This document shows, piece after piece, positions 8,512 through 18,700 of a DNA stretch of 64,000 nucleotides. The translations under genes were made by a program, and so were the position numbers. Origin of the DNA: UBA1724 sp051884615 (GTDB taxonomy: Bacteria; Verrucomicrobiota; Lentisphaeria; Oligosphaerales; Oligosphaeraceae). Within the stretch, counting starts at the first letter, position 1, and every line of letters starts with the position of its first letter. A model generated the notes under the pieces. It saw only the letters and a list, made by a program, of their open reading frames with translations, did not search any database and had not been told where the DNA came from. Location: contig JBJEVT010000034.1 of the NCBI GenBank assembly GCA_051884615.1, forward strand, positions 49,657 through 113,656. Direction: 5' to 3'.

Positions 8512-10114
8512 GGGGGGAGTTCTCCTTTCTCTGGAGGGCGGCCTTGACCAGGCCGGTGAAGAGGGGATGGGAGCGGAAGGGGCGGGAGAGGAACTCGGGA
8601 TGGAACTGGCATCCCACGTAGAAGGGGTGTCCCTTGAGCTCCACCATCTCCACCAGCGTGCCGTCGGGGCTGGTGCCGGCGATGGCCATGCCGGCCTTCA
8701 CCAGGGGTTCCCGGTAGGCGTTGCCGAACTCGAAGCGGTGTCGATGTCGTTCCTGGATGTCCTGGCAGCCGTAGAGTTGGGCGGCCAGGGTGTCGGGCTG
8801 GAGGCGGCAGGGATAGGCGCCCAGGCGCATGGTGCCGCCCTTCTGGCGCACGCCCCGCTGGCTCTCCATCAGGTCGATGACGGGGTCCGGGGTCTCCGGG
8901 TCGAACTCCGTGGAGTTGGCCTTGGGCAGCCCCAGCACGTTCCGGGCGTATTCGATGACCATGCACTGCATGCCCAGGCAGATGCCCAGGCAGGGGATGC
9001 CCCGCTTCCGGGCATAGGTCAGGGCCGCCACCTTCCCCTCCACGCCCCGGGCGCCAAAGCCACCGGGCACGATCACGCCGTCGAATTCCTCCAGCCGCTC
9101 CGGGGACTTCTCCAGCTCCTCGGATTCGATCATCTCGCATTCCACCCGGGAGCGCAGGGCGATGCCGGAGTGGGAGAGCGACTCGAAGATGCTCTTGTAG
9201 GCGTCCCGCAGCCCGGCGTATTTCCCCACCAGGGCGATGCGGCAGGAGCTGCCGGGGTGGAGCACCCGGTCCAGCAGGTCGTTCCAGTCGTCCATCCGGG
9301 ATTCGGTGACGGGGAGCTCCAGGAGCCGGAGGACCTTTTCGTCCAGCTGCCGTTCCGCCAGTTCCTGGGGCACTTCGTAGATGGAGTGCTTCACGTCCTC
9401 CTCCTCGATGACCAGATCCTGGGGCACGTTGCAGAAGAGGGCCAGTTTCCGGCGATGCTCCTCGGCCATGGGGACTTCGGTGCGGCACACCAGGACATCC
9501 GGGAAGATGCCGATGTTGTGGAGGATGCTGACGGACTGCTGGCTGGGCTTGGTCTTCAGCTCGCCGGCGGCGTGGATGAAGGGCACCAGGGTGAGATGGA
9601 GGACGATGGCGTTCCGGCGGCCCACCTCGTTCTGGAACTGGCGCACGGCCTCCAGGAAGGGGAGGGACTCGATGTCGCCGGCGGTGCCGCCGATCTCGGT
9701 CATCACAATGTCCACCCCCGCCTTGTCGGCGCTGCGGATGGCCTCCTTGATCTCGTTGGTGATGTGGGGGATCATCTGGACTGTCGCCCCCAGGTACTTC
9801 CCCTCCCGCTCCCGGGCGATGACGCTGCTGTAGATCTTTCCGCTGGTGTAGTTGCTGTGGCGGTCGCAGGTGACGCCGGCGAAGCGTTCATAGTGTCCCA
9901 GGTCCAGGTCGGCCTCGGTGCCGTCGTCGGTGACGTAGACCTCGCCATGCTGATAGGGGGACATGGTGCCGGGGTCCACGTTCAGGTAGGGGTCGAACTT
10001 CTGCATGGCCACGGTGTATCCCCGGGCCTTCAGGAGGTAGGCAAGGCTGGCGGCGGTGATGCCTTTGCCCAGTCCGGAGACGACGCCTCCGGTGATGAAG
10101 ATGAATTTGGTCAT
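8495..10114 (-). CDS. pyrG: CTP synthase
   Basis: PyrG aminates UTP to CTP using glutamine. The 539 residues contain the synthetase domain (KFIFITGGVVSGLGKGITAA at the N-terminus, the DPYLNVDPGTMSPYQHGEV segment, and EIGGTAGDIES around residue 140) and a class I glutamine amidotransferase domain with the nucleophile in GICLGMQ (around residue 378) and the histidine/glutamate pair in FHPEF near the C-terminus. It sits between carA and carB and overlaps the carB start by 17 bases. Placing pyrG inside the car pair keeps two glutamine-consuming pyrimidine steps in one transcript. Confidence 0.98.
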   Translation of the reverse strand: MTKFIFITGGVVSGLGKGITAASLAYLLKARGYTVAMQKFDPYLNVDPGTMSPYQHGEVYVTDDGTEADLDLGHYERFAGVTCDRHSNYTSGKIYSSVIAREREGKYLGATVQMIPHITNEIKEAIRSADKAGVDIVMTEIGGTAGDIESLPFLEAVRQFQNEVGRRNAIVLHLTLVPFIHAAGELKTKPSQQSVSILHNIGIFPDVLVCRTEVPMAEEHRRKLALFCNVPQDLVIEEEDVKHSIYEVPQELAERQLDEKVLRLLELPVTESRMDDWNDLLDRVLHPGSSCRIALVGKYAGLRDAYKSIFESLSHSGIALRSRVECEMIESEELEKSPERLEEFDGVIVPGGFGARGVEGKVAALTYARKRGIPCLGICLGMQCMVIEYARNVLGLPKANSTEFDPETPDPVIDLMESQRGVRQKGGTMRLGAYPCRLQPDTLAAQLYGCQDIQERHRHRFEFGNAYREPLVKAGMAIAGTSPDGTLVEMVELKGHPFYVGCQFHPEFLSRPFRSHPLFTGLVKAALQRKENSPHAQTH

Positions 10115-10169
10115 AAGCGGGAGTTCTGGCGGGAGGGGGCTCCGTCGGCTGTGGCGGCGTTTCCGGGGG

Positions 10170-11255
10170 CTATGCCTCCATCATCTTCCGGAAGCGCCGG
10201 AAGAGGTGGTCGGCGTCCCAGGGGCCGGGCGCCGCCTCGGGATGGTATTGGACGGAGAAGGCGGGCAGGGTCTTGTGGCGGACGCCCTCCACGGTGTGGT
10301 CGTTGAGATTCCAATGGGTGATCTCCAGACAATCGGGAAGGCTCTCCGGCAGCAGGGCGAAATTGTGGTTCTGGGAGGTGATCTCCACGGCGCCGGTCTC
10401 CACCTCCTGGACGGGATGGTTGCAGCCGTGGTGTCCGAAGGGGAGGCGTCCGGTGCGGGCGCCGCAGCTGAGGCCCAGGATCTGGTGACCCAGGCAGATG
10501 CCCATGATGGGGAGCTTGCCCAGAAGCTGCTGCACGCAGGGAATCACGCCCTCCACGCCGTCCGGGTCGCCGGGGCCGTTGGAGAGCAGGAGGCCGTCCG
10601 GCCGGCAGTCCAGGACATCCTGGGCGGTGCAGCCCGCGGGAAGCACCCGCACCCGGCAACCCGCCTGGGAGAGGTGGCGCAGGATGTTCCACTTCACGCC
10701 GCAGTCGATGACCACCACGGTGCGGTCCCCCTGGTCGCACCAGGCGTAGGGGGCCTCGGCCGCCACCTTGGTGGCGCAGTCCACCCCGTCCAGCCCCGGC
10801 CATTGGCGCGCCCGTTGGACGGCCTCGGCCACGGGGAGGGGAGTGCCGTCGGCGTGGAGCCATGCCCTCTGGGTGCCGTGCTCCCGGAGATGGAGCACCA
10901 GGCGGCGGGTGTCCACGCCCTGGAGGGCGGGCTTCCCCATGCGTTTCAGGCAGTCGGGGAGGCTCTCCCGGCTGCGCCAGGAGGAGGGGGGATTCATGGT
11001 TTGCACGATCAGGCCGCTCAGGAAGAATCCCCGGGATTCCATGTCCTCCGGATTGCAGCCGTAGTTGCCCACCTCGGCGGTGGAGAGGGCGACGATTTGC
11101 CCGTAGTAGGAGGGGTCGGAGAGGATTTCCTGGTATCCGGTCATTCCGGTGTTGAAGACGGCCTCCCCGGGGAGGTCGCAGGGGGCGCCGCAGGAGACGC
11201 CGGGGAAGACGGTGCCGTCGGCCAGGGCGAGATAGGACTGGGGTTCCGTGGGCAT
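10170..11255 (-). CDS. carA: Carbamoyl-phosphate synthase, small (glutaminase) subunit
   Basis: CarA hydrolyses glutamine and channels ammonia to CarB. The 361-residue protein has the N-terminal CarA domain (LALADGTVFPGVSCG, FNTGMTGYQEILSDPSYYGQ) and the C-terminal amidotransferase domain with LSNGPGDPDGVE, the nucleophile motif GICLGHQILG (around residue 247) and the catalytic QYHPEAAPGP near the end. The start codon is 31 bases after purF. No Shine-Dalgarno is visible; the leader is C/T-rich. Confidence 0.98.
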   Translation of the reverse strand: MPTEPQSYLALADGTVFPGVSCGAPCDLPGEAVFNTGMTGYQEILSDPSYYGQIVALSTAEVGNYGCNPEDMESRGFFLSGLIVQTMNPPSSWRSRESLPDCLKRMGKPALQGVDTRRLVLHLREHGTQRAWLHADGTPLPVAEAVQRARQWPGLDGVDCATKVAAEAPYAWCDQGDRTVVVIDCGVKWNILRHLSQAGCRVRVLPAGCTAQDVLDCRPDGLLLSNGPGDPDGVEGVIPCVQQLLGKLPIMGICLGHQILGLSCGARTGRLPFGHHGCNHPVQEVETGAVEITSQNHNFALLPESLPDCLEITHWNLNDHTVEGVRHKTLPAFSVQYHPEAAPGPWDADHLFRRFRKMMEA

Positions 11256-11286
11256 GATGCAGAGGAAAGGGGGGAGGTGGGAGGGG

Positions 11287-13035
11287 TCAGTAGGCGCGGG
11301 TGGAGAGGTGCTTGGCGTAGTTGACCAGCGCCTGGTTCACCACCCGGTTGCCTCCCGGGGTGGGATAGTCGCCAGTGAAATACCAGTCCCCCGTGTGCTC
11401 GGGAATGCAACGCCGCAAATCCTGGCAGGAGAGGAAGACCACCCGCAACTCCGCTTTCAGGTTCTCGGGGCAGAGCCGGCGGCAGATGGCCTGGGTGATC
11501 TCCTGGTCGGTGAAGGGCTCGTACAGCTTCATCGCCCGGTTCTTCATGCGGAAGTCCGGCCGGTAGAGATCCTCCTGCGCCAGACGCACCGCCTCCTGGA
11601 AAAGCTCTTCCATGCCCCGCTGATGGATCAGGTCCATGCAGGCCTGGAAGGCCACCAGCTCCCCGAAGGAGGCCATGTCGATGCCGTAGCAGTCCGGATA
11701 GCGGATCTGGGGAGCGGAGGAGACCACCACGATGCGCCGGGGCAGGAGGCGGTCCAGGATGGGGAGGATGGCCCGGCGCATGGTGTTGCCCCGGACGATG
11801 GAGTCGTCGATGACCACCAGGTTGTCCTCCTCCGGGCGGACCAGCCCGTAGGAGACGTCGTAGACATGGGGGAACAATTCGTCCCGCTTTCCGGCGTCGC
11901 TGATGAAGGTGCGGAACTTGGCGTCTTTGACGGCCACCATTCCGAAGCGCAGCTTGTGGCCTTCCCGCAGGTCGTCCAGGGCGTCCAGCATGCCATGGAA
12001 GCTGATCTGCGCGGTGTTGGGGATGTAGGAGAAGACCGTGTGGTCGAAATCGTGGTCCACGGCGTCCAGGACCTGGGGGGCCACGGCCCGTCCCAGCGCC
12101 CGGCGTTCCTGCTGGATTTCGGCGTCGTTGCCCCGGGAGAAGTAGATGCGTTCGAAGACGCATTTCCGGGGGAGCTGGGGCGGCAGGCAGGGTTTCAGGG
12201 AGACCACGCCGGCGGCGGAGACGGTGAGCAGGTGTCCCGGCGGCAGTTCCTGGACATCCTGGAAGGGGAGGTTGAAGGCGGTCTGGATGGCCACCCGTTC
12301 GGAGGCCACCACCACCACTTCCGGGTCCACATGGTAGAAGGCGGGCCGGATGCCGGTGGCGTCCCGGAAGGCGAAGGAGTCCCCGTTGCCCAGGATGCCG
12401 CACAGGGTGAAGCCCCCGTCCCATTTGGCGGCGGCCTCCCGGATGGCGGCCTCCAGTTCCCCGGGATGGGCGTCCATGCTCCGGGAGAGGGAGATGAGGA
12501 GCACCTCGCAGTCCTGGCTTCCCCGGGGATGGTATCCCTGCTGGGTGAGCTGGGCGAAGACGCTGCGGGTGTTGGTCAGGTTGAAATTTCCCGCCAGGAG
12601 CATGGTCTTGTCCCGGTGGAACTCCTCCCGGACCACGGGGTGGCAGGCGTCCAGGGTGCGGGTGCCGAAGGTGCCATAGCGCACATGGCCCAGATAGACT
12701 TCTCCGCAGAAGGGGCGTCCCAGGGGGCGCAGTTCCTCGGGCGGGGGTTCGGGGCCGGCCTCCTCCATGCGGGTGGAGATTTTCTCCAGCAGGTCCGCCA
12801 GGGGCATGGAGGCGCAGCTTTTTTCCAGATGATAGAAGGGTTGTCCCGGGGGCACGTCCAGTCCCACGCAGGCGATGCCCGCGCCGTCCTGGCCTCGGTT
12901 GTGCTGTTTTTCCAGCAGGAGGGAGAGTTTGGCGTAGCCATAGGCGGCGGTGCCATATTTCTCCGCATAATGGGAAAGGGGTTTCCGCAGACGCAGAAGG
13001 GTTACGCCGCACTCGTGCTTGATGCTGTCGGACAA
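11287..13035 (-). CDS. purF: Amidophosphoribosyltransferase, long Bacteroides-type
   Basis: PurF commits PRPP and glutamine to purine synthesis. The N-terminal Ntn glutaminase domain begins MSDSIKHECGV, so the catalytic Cys would be residue 9 after removal of a short propeptide. EKQHNRGQDGAGIACVGL follows. The PRPP-binding loop is VVIDDSIVRGNT near residue 405. At 582 residues it is longer than the E. coli enzyme (about 505) and its N-terminus resembles the Bacteroidetes form. The first codon is TTG, with GGAGG six bases upstream, so this is a non-ATG start. It heads the purF-carA-pyrG-carB run, 167 bases after glnA. Confidence 0.93.
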   Translation of the reverse strand: MSDSIKHECGVTLLRLRKPLSHYAEKYGTAAYGYAKLSLLLEKQHNRGQDGAGIACVGLDVPPGQPFYHLEKSCASMPLADLLEKISTRMEEAGPEPPPEELRPLGRPFCGEVYLGHVRYGTFGTRTLDACHPVVREEFHRDKTMLLAGNFNLTNTRSVFAQLTQQGYHPRGSQDCEVLLISLSRSMDAHPGELEAAIREAAAKWDGGFTLCGILGNGDSFAFRDATGIRPAFYHVDPEVVVVASERVAIQTAFNLPFQDVQELPPGHLLTVSAAGVVSLKPCLPPQLPRKCVFERIYFSRGNDAEIQQERRALGRAVAPQVLDAVDHDFDHTVFSYIPNTAQISFHGMLDALDDLREGHKLRFGMVAVKDAKFRTFISDAGKRDELFPHVYDVSYGLVRPEEDNLVVIDDSIVRGNTMRRAILPILDRLLPRRIVVVSSAPQIRYPDCYGIDMASFGELVAFQACMDLIHQRGMEELFQEAVRLAQEDLYRPDFRMKNRAMKLYEPFTDQEITQAICRRLCPENLKAELRVVFLSCQDLRRCIPEHTGDWYFTGDYPTPGGNRVVNQALVNYAKHLSTRAY

Positions 13036-13135
13036 GGGGGGACCTCCGGGGAGGGAAATGGGGGAGAAGGGGGCGGGCGTCCCGTGGCGGGAGGCGGGCA
13101 GGGAAAGGGGGAACTCGGCATGGTCCTGGTGAATC

Positions 13136-13172
13136 CCCCCGCCCGGGACCCCGTGTGGGGGGCGGGCGGGGG
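13136..13172 (-). other. Very stable GC stem-loop between glnA and purF
   Basis: CCCCCGCCCG (13136-13145) and CGGGCGGGGG (13163-13172) form a perfect 10-bp pairing with a 17-base loop, in the 167-base gap between the glnA stop and the purF start. With no U-tract it is more likely a processing or stability element, or a partial terminator, than a strong intrinsic terminator. Confidence 0.4.
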
Positions 13173-13202
13173 CACCGGAATGCCGGGTTCCCCCTGGGAA
13201 CG

Positions 13203-15299
13203 CTAGCAGATGAAGAGCATTTCCCGATACTTGGGCATGGGCCAGACCTTGTCATCCACGATGGTCTCCAGGGCGTCCACGTCCTTGCGGAGGGCGTCCA
13301 TGGCGGGGATGATGCCCTGGGCCTTGTCCAGAGCCTTCTCCAGGGCGGCGATGTCCTTGGAGAGGGCGTCCACGTCCTTGGCCATTTCCTTGCGGAGGGC
13401 GTCCACGGAGGCGCAGACCTTGGCGTCGCCCAGCGCCAGCAGCTCCTTCACCGCCACGGGCCGGATGATGCTCTTGGCGATTTCCAGGGCGATCTTGCCC
13501 TCGATGTCCAGCCGGCGTTCGTATTCCTCCCGGAAGACCTCGTAGCGGGAATCCAGCTCCACCTTGGAGAGCACGTCGTACTTCTCCAGGAGGGCCTGGT
13601 TCTTCTTGTCCTTCAGGGGCAGGATGGCCTCCTGGGTGGAGGGCAGGTTGGGCAGGCCGCGGCGGGCGGCTTCCTTGAGCCATTCCTTGGTGTAGCCGTC
13701 GCCGTTGAAGATCACCCGGCGGTGGGCGGAGATCTCCTTCTTCAGGATTTCCTGGAGGCCGGCGTTGAACTTGGCGGCGGGCAGCTTCTCCAGCTGGTCG
13801 CTGAGGAGGTCCATGGCCTCGGCCACGATGGTGTTCAGCACCATGTTCACCTCGGCGCAGGACTGGGAGGAGCCGGGGGCGCGGAACTCGAACTTGTTGC
13901 CGGTGAAGGCGAAGGGGCTGGTGCGGTTCCGGTCGGTGGCGTCCCGCTTCAGGGTGGGCAGGGCGTCCACGCCGATGCGCAGGGTGGCGGCCTTCTTGCT
14001 CTTGGCGGCGGCGGCGCCGTTCACCAGCTGGTCGATGACGGCCTCCAGCTGCTCGCCCAGGAAGGTGGAGATGATGGCGGGAGGCGCCTCGTTGGCGCCC
14101 AGGCGGTGGTCGTTGCCCAGTCCGGCGGTGGCCGCCCGGAGGAGGTCGCTATGGCTGTCCAGCGCGTGGATGATGGAGGTGAGCACGGTGAGGAAGACGG
14201 CGTTCTCCTGGGGGTTGCTGCCGGGATCCAGCAGGTTGCGCTTGCCGTAGGAGATGGCCCAGTTGTTGTGCTTGCCGCTGCCGTTGATGCCGGCGAAGGG
14301 CTTTTCGTGGAGCAGGCACACCAGGCCGTGGCGGTCGGCCACCTGGCGCAGCACTTCCATGATGAGCATGTTGTGGTCCACCGCCAGGTTCAGCTCCTCG
14401 AAGATGGGCGCCAGCTCGAACTGGGCGGGAGCCACCTCGTTGTGGCGGGTCTTGGCGGGGATGCCCAGGCTCCACAGCTCGTTCTCCACGTCGGTCATGA
14501 AGGCCAGGATGCGGGCGGGGATGCTGCCGAAGTAGTGGTCCTCCAGCTGCTGGTGCTTGGCGGGCGGGGCGCCGTAGAGGGTGCGTCCGGTCTGCAGCAG
14601 GTCGGGGCGCTGCAGGTAGAACTTCTTGTCCACCAGGAAATACTCCTGCTCCGCGCCCAGGGTCACCCGGACGGGCTCCTCGCCCTGGCCGAAGCACTTC
14701 ATCAGGCGCACCACCGCCTTCTTCAGCGCCTGGGTGGAGCGCAGCAGGGGGGTCTTCTTGTCCAGCACTTCGCCGGTGTAGGAGCAGAAGATGGTGGGGA
14801 TGCAGAGGGTGGCGCCGTTGCTGTGGCGCTTGATGAAGGCGGGGCTGGTGGGATCCCAGGCGGTGTATCCCCGGGCCTCGAAGGTGCTGCGGAGACCGCC
14901 GGAGGGGAAGCTGGAGGCGTCAGGCTCGCCCACGGTCAGGGTCTTGCCGGAGAACTCGAAGATGGCCTTGCCCTGGGAGAACTCCAGGAAGGAGTCGTGC
15001 TTCTCCGCGGTGCCGCCCGTGAGGGGCTGGAACCAATGGGTGTAATGGGTCGCTCCGCGGGAGACCGCCCACTCCTTCATGGCCGTGGCCACCTCGTCCG
15101 CGATGCCGGGATCCAGAGGCTGCATGCCGTTCAGGGTCGCCATCAGTTTCTTGTAGGTGGACTTGGGGAGATGCTCCGCCATCTTCGCATTGTCGAAGAC
15201 GTCTGCCGCGAAGAACTCCAACACCTTGGAACCCTGAGGTTCCGTCCCTTCTGTGCGGCGGTCCGAAATCTTGCACACCGCATCAAATCTCTTTTGCAT
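13203..15299 (-). CDS. glnA: Glutamine synthetase, type III (GlnN class)
   Basis: This enzyme assimilates ammonium onto glutamate. The product is 698 residues, the length of the type III family (about 700) rather than type I (about 470). Recognisable parts are the N-terminal ADVFDNAKMAEHLPK, THWFQPLTGGTAEKHDSFL, the catalytic core with LGAEQEYFLVD (around residue 220) and SGKHNNWAISYG (around residue 340), and a long C-terminal helical region with repeated VDALRKEMAKDVDALSKDIA-like heptads. The ATG at 15299 (MQKRFDAV) is chosen because GGAGAGA lies eight bases upstream and the longer frame gives a non-homologous Arg-rich tail. It is transcribed divergently from gltB. Confidence 0.96.
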   Translation of the reverse strand: MQKRFDAVCKISDRRTEGTEPQGSKVLEFFAADVFDNAKMAEHLPKSTYKKLMATLNGMQPLDPGIADEVATAMKEWAVSRGATHYTHWFQPLTGGTAEKHDSFLEFSQGKAIFEFSGKTLTVGEPDASSFPSGGLRSTFEARGYTAWDPTSPAFIKRHSNGATLCIPTIFCSYTGEVLDKKTPLLRSTQALKKAVVRLMKCFGQGEEPVRVTLGAEQEYFLVDKKFYLQRPDLLQTGRTLYGAPPAKHQQLEDHYFGSIPARILAFMTDVENELWSLGIPAKTRHNEVAPAQFELAPIFEELNLAVDHNMLIMEVLRQVADRHGLVCLLHEKPFAGINGSGKHNNWAISYGKRNLLDPGSNPQENAVFLTVLTSIIHALDSHSDLLRAATAGLGNDHRLGANEAPPAIISTFLGEQLEAVIDQLVNGAAAAKSKKAATLRIGVDALPTLKRDATDRNRTSPFAFTGNKFEFRAPGSSQSCAEVNMVLNTIVAEAMDLLSDQLEKLPAAKFNAGLQEILKKEISAHRRVIFNGDGYTKEWLKEAARRGLPNLPSTQEAILPLKDKKNQALLEKYDVLSKVELDSRYEVFREEYERRLDIEGKIALEIAKSIIRPVAVKELLALGDAKVCASVDALRKEMAKDVDALSKDIAALEKALDKAQGIIPAMDALRKDVDALETIVDDKVWPMPKYREMLFIC

Positions 15300-15461
15300 G
15301 GTCAGTCTCTCCAAATGAAGGATTGGGTCGCGCCCGGCATCCCGCCGGCATGACGTGTTTGGGGGCTTAGCAACCGGCATGCCAAACTCCGACATCTCCC
15401 GACGAACCAGGGAACCCCTGCCTGGGCGGATTACAGAATATGTTTCACCTTTTGCGAACGG

Positions 15462-15478
15462 TTTACATTCTTTGTAAA
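15462..15478. promoter_or_regulatory. Inverted repeat in the glnA/gltB divergent promoter region
   Basis: TTTACA (15462-15467), five bases, TGTAAA (15473-15478) form a perfect 6-bp dyad. It sits in the only A/T-rich part of the 411-base gap between glnA and gltB, 163 bases from the glnA start and 233 from the gltB start. Its symmetry and position suit a nitrogen-control operator serving both directions. The gltB leader also has a GGCATG/CATGCC hairpin (15532-15552). Confidence 0.5.
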
Positions 15479-15710
15479 AATATTTCATCCTTTGTCGCCT
15501 CTCCCTGGGAAAGTCCCATCTTCCGTGCCTTGGCATGTCTTTTGCTCATGCCCCAAAGCCAATTTCTTTTGTGCCGGGGGAGGCGTGTCCCGTCCGGGAT
15601 TCGTCTTCCCCTTTGCCTCACACAACCGCCCTCGTCCCCATCGGGGTCTTGTGGTCCTTCTTCCGCCGCGTCGGCGGCGGGGGGCGGCGGCGGTTCAAGG
15701 AGAATCCTCG

Positions 15711-18700
15711 ATGGATACCAAATATCGACAGCGTGGCCTTTCTCTTCCCCAGGACGAGGGGCTGTACCATTTCCAGAACGAGCATGACGCCTGCGGCGTG
15801 GGCATGCTTGCCAATCTCCAGGGAATCCCCTCCCACGACATCGTGCACCATGGCGTGACGATTCTCCAGCGGCTTCTGCACCGCGGCGCGGCGGGCAGCG
15901 ACCCCCTTTCCGGCGACGGCGCGGGGCTTTTGAGCGTGATTCCCCATGGTTTCTTCCAGCGTGTCCTGGGAGGCGTGCTGCCGGAGGCCGGCGGCTATGC
16001 GGTGGGCATGGTCTTCGGCGGCGAGGGGGAGGAAGCCCTGCTGGAGCGGATTGTGGAGGAGGAGGGGTTCAGGCTGCTGGCCTGGCGCGAGGTGCCCAAG
16101 GACTGCGCCCGCCTGGGCGAGACCGCCCGCGCCACCTGTCCCCTGATTCGCCAGGTCTTCGTGGCGCCCGTGGCGCCCGTTTCCGGGGACGCCCTGGAGC
16201 GCCGGGTCTTCGTGATGCGGCGCCGTCTGGAGAAGGAGATGCTGGACGCCTATTTCAGCAGCTTCAGCAGCCGCACCGTGGTCTACAAGGGCCTGATGCT
16301 GGCCACCCAGATCGAATCCTTCTATCAGGATCTGGCGGAGGAGGACTTCGTCTCCCCCCTGGTCCTGGTGCATCAGCGCTATAGCACCAACACCTTCCCC
16401 ACCTGGCGCCTGGCCCACCCCTTCCGCTATCTGGCCCACAACGGGGAGATCAACACCCTCCGGGGCAACCTGAACCACGGCCGCACCCGGGAGGCTTTCC
16501 TGGACAGCCCCCTCTTCGGACAGGACCTGAAGAAGCTGCTCCCCCTCATCGACGAGACCCAGAGCGACTCCGCCTGCCTGGACAACATGGTGGAGCTCCT
16601 GGTGCAGGGCGGCCGCTGGCTGCCCCACGTCATGATGATGCTCATCCCCCAGGCATGGGGCAAGAACTACCACATGGGCAAGGACGTGCGGGGATTCTTC
16701 GACTACCACTCCGCTCTCTCCGAACCCTGGGACGGCCCCGCCGCCGTCACCTTCACCGACGGCGTGGGCGCCGGCGCCATGCTGGACCGCAACGGCCTGC
16801 GCCCCGCCCGATACTCCCTCACCCGGGACGGCCTCTTCGTGCTGGCCTCGGAGACCGGCGTGCTGGATCTGGACCCCGCCCAGGTGGTCTGCCGCGGCCG
16901 TCTCAAGCCCGGCGAGATCCTCTGGTGCGACCTGAAGGCCCACCGGCTGGTGCTGGACGACGAGCTGAAGAACCAGGTGGCTCGCCAGTCCCCCTATCGC
17001 CGCTGGTCCCAGGAGTCGAAGATTCCCGTGGCCGGGTTGTTCGACACCATCGTGGCGGAGCATGGGGACGGCAGCCTGAAGGAGCGCCAGCGCCTCTTCG
17101 GCTGGAGCCAGGAGGACGTGGATCTGCTGGTGCGTCCCATGATGGAGACCGGGAAGGAGCCCGTGGGCTCCATGGGCAACGACGCCGCCCTGGCGGTCCT
17201 CTCCCCCCGTCCCCAGCTCCTCTTCCAATACTTCAAGCAGCGCTTCGCCCAGGTGACCAATCCTCCCATCGACCCCATCCGGGAGGAGCTGGTCATGAGC
17301 CTGACCACCTACATCGGCAACCAGGGCAATCTCCTCTCCGAGGAGGCCCACCGCGCCAGCCTGGTGCGCCTCGCCCGTCCCATCCTCACCGGCGAGGACC
17401 TGGCGCGGCTGGAGAACATGGGCCGCGACCGGGTGGAGAAAATCCCCATCCTCTGGAAGGACGACCTCTCCCAGGCCCTGAAGGAGCTGGCGGACCGGGC
17501 CGTGGCCGCCGCCAAGGCGGGCCGCGGCATCCTGGTGCTCAGCGACCGGGATGTGCCCCCCGGCACCCTCCCCATCCCCTCCCTGCTGGCCGCCGCCGCC
17601 GTCAACCAGGCCCTGGCCGCCGCCGGGCTGCGCCCCCCCGTGGGCGTGATCCTGGAGACCGGCGAAGCCCGGGAAGTGATGCATTTCGCCCTGCTGCTGG
17701 GCTACGGCGCCACCGCCGTCCATCCCTATCTCGCCTTGGAGACGGTGGCCTCCCTGGCCGGGGAGCAGGATCCCGCCAAAGCCACGGAGAACTACATCTC
17801 CGCCGTGGACAAGGGCCTGCTGAAGTGCATGTCCAAGATGGGCATCGCCACCCTCCGCAGCTATCGCTCCGCCCAGATGTTCGAGGCCATCGGCCTGGGA
17901 CGCGACCTGATCCGCCAGTTCTTCCCCGGCACCCCCAGCGCGGTGGACGGCATCGGCCTGGAGGAGGTGGCGCAGGAGGTGCGCCAGCGGGTGGAGGAGG
18001 CCCGTGCCGCCGCCAGCGGACGCCCCCTGCCTGTGGGCGGCGCCTACCGCTGGCGCCGGGACGGCGAGCCCCATCTGGTGACCCCGCCCTCCATCTGCGA
18101 CCTCCACGCCGCCGTGCGGGAGGATGACCCGGAACGCTACCGCCGTTTCGCGGAATCCGTCAACTCCCCCGCCCAGCCGGTGCGCCTCCGGGACCTTCTC
18201 CGCTTCCGGAAGGAGGCCGTCCAGTCTGTTCCCCTGGAGCAGGTGGAGGAGGAGTCGGAGATTCTCCATCACTTTGTCTCCGGCGCCATGAGCCTGGGCG
18301 CCCTCAGCCCCGAGGCCCACGAGGCCATCGCCCTGGCCATGAACCAGCTGGGCACCATGAGCAACTCCGGCGAAGGCGGCGAGGGCCCCGAGCGGAACAT
18401 CCCCGGCCCCAACGGGGAGAACCGCGCCAGCGCCATCCGCCAGGTGGCCTCCGGACGCTTCGGCGTCACCGTGGAGTATCTTGCCCACGCCCGGGACCTG
18501 CAGATCAAGATGGCCCAGGGCGCCAAGCCCGGCGAGGGCGGACAGCTCCCCGGCGACAAGGTCAACGAGGAGATCGCCAGAACCCGCCACGCCACGCCCC
18601 ACGTCACCCTCATCTCCCCGCCCCCCCACCATGACATCTACTCCATCGAGGACCTGGCCCAGCTGATCCACGACCTGCGGGCCGTGAATCCCGCCGCCCG

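Noticed and set aside
5176..8547. 1123-residue open frame opposite carB
   Set aside because: It is the antisense shadow of carB: Gly/His/Val-rich low-complexity sequence with no domain, produced by high GC and codon bias.
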